From an uncultured Oscillospiraceae bacterium (lineage in GTDB: Bacteria > Bacillota > Clostridia > Oscillospirales > Oscillospiraceae), in contig CAKTVW010000040.1 in NCBI GenBank assembly GCA_934630495.1, positions 1-21,065 on the forward strand: a DNA stretch of 21,065 bases, read 5' to 3'. Each line of letters opens with the position of its first letter. The first letter of the stretch is position 1. Positions 21,049 to 21,065 of this stretch are shown piece by piece. Position numbers and translations under genes: made by a program. A model generated the notes under the pieces. It was not told the origin of the DNA. It worked only from the letters and a program-made list of their open reading frames with translations, and searched no databases.

Positions 21049-21065
21049 GTAACTATTTTCAAAAA

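Overview
The window reads as a chromosomal piece of a high-G+C, anaerobic Gram-positive bacterium, most likely a gut Clostridia of the Oscillospiraceae type. This is an inference from the G+C-rich coding style, strong AGGAGG-type ribosome binding sites, TTG starts, the Firmicute-style order of the ethanolamine genes, and many small lipoproteins. No taxonomic marker gene is complete: only the last bases of a 23S rRNA and one 5S rRNA are present.

Layout. Bases 1-363 are the end of an rRNA operon (23S 3' end, spacer, 5S, terminator). Bases 364-1940 are a decayed, lower-G+C stretch with a broken IS3-family transposase, one convincing small Cys-rich gene, two doubtful small ORFs, hairpins and a block of AT-rich tandem repeats. 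A zinc-ribbon protein gene (1941-2870, minus) is divergent from the main feature. That feature is a compact ethanolamine-utilisation operon (3066-13486, plus) in the order eutG-eutA-eutB-eutC-eutL-eutE-eutM-eutT-[repeat]-pduL-(small eut protein)-eutN-eutH. Most of its genes overlap or nearly touch.

How the eut genes work together: EutH brings in ethanolamine and EutBC (B12-dependent lyase) splits it to acetaldehyde and ammonia. EutA reactivates the lyase and EutT makes its adenosylcobalamin. EutE turns acetaldehyde into acetyl-CoA, EutG reduces acetaldehyde to ethanol to recycle NADH, and PduL makes acetyl phosphate. EutL, EutM and EutN form a microcompartment shell. No eutV/eutW regulator pair, eutS, eutP, eutQ, eutJ or second EutM/K-type shell gene is in the window.

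Bases 13487-18209 carry a minus-strand pair (asparaginase, then a DUF2284-type metal-binding protein). Divergent from it are a membrane-anchored GT2 glycosyltransferase and a TetR-type regulator, followed by an intracellular GH13 alpha-amylase-family enzyme. Bases 18399-20639 hold three small lipoprotein genes of visibly lower G+C, at least two of them paralogous, flanked by direct copies of a dispersed repeat. The last 425 bases have no convincing gene and end in a strong terminator.

The most unusual thing is a 155-bp, highly structured dispersed repeat present three times in the same orientation (10917-11071; 18399-18497, truncated; 20485-20639). It is built of consecutive hairpins plus a three-way-junction-like end. 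One copy sits inside the eut operon, supplies the stop codon of eutT and carries an open 47-codon frame that overlaps that stop. I do not recognise it as a named element.
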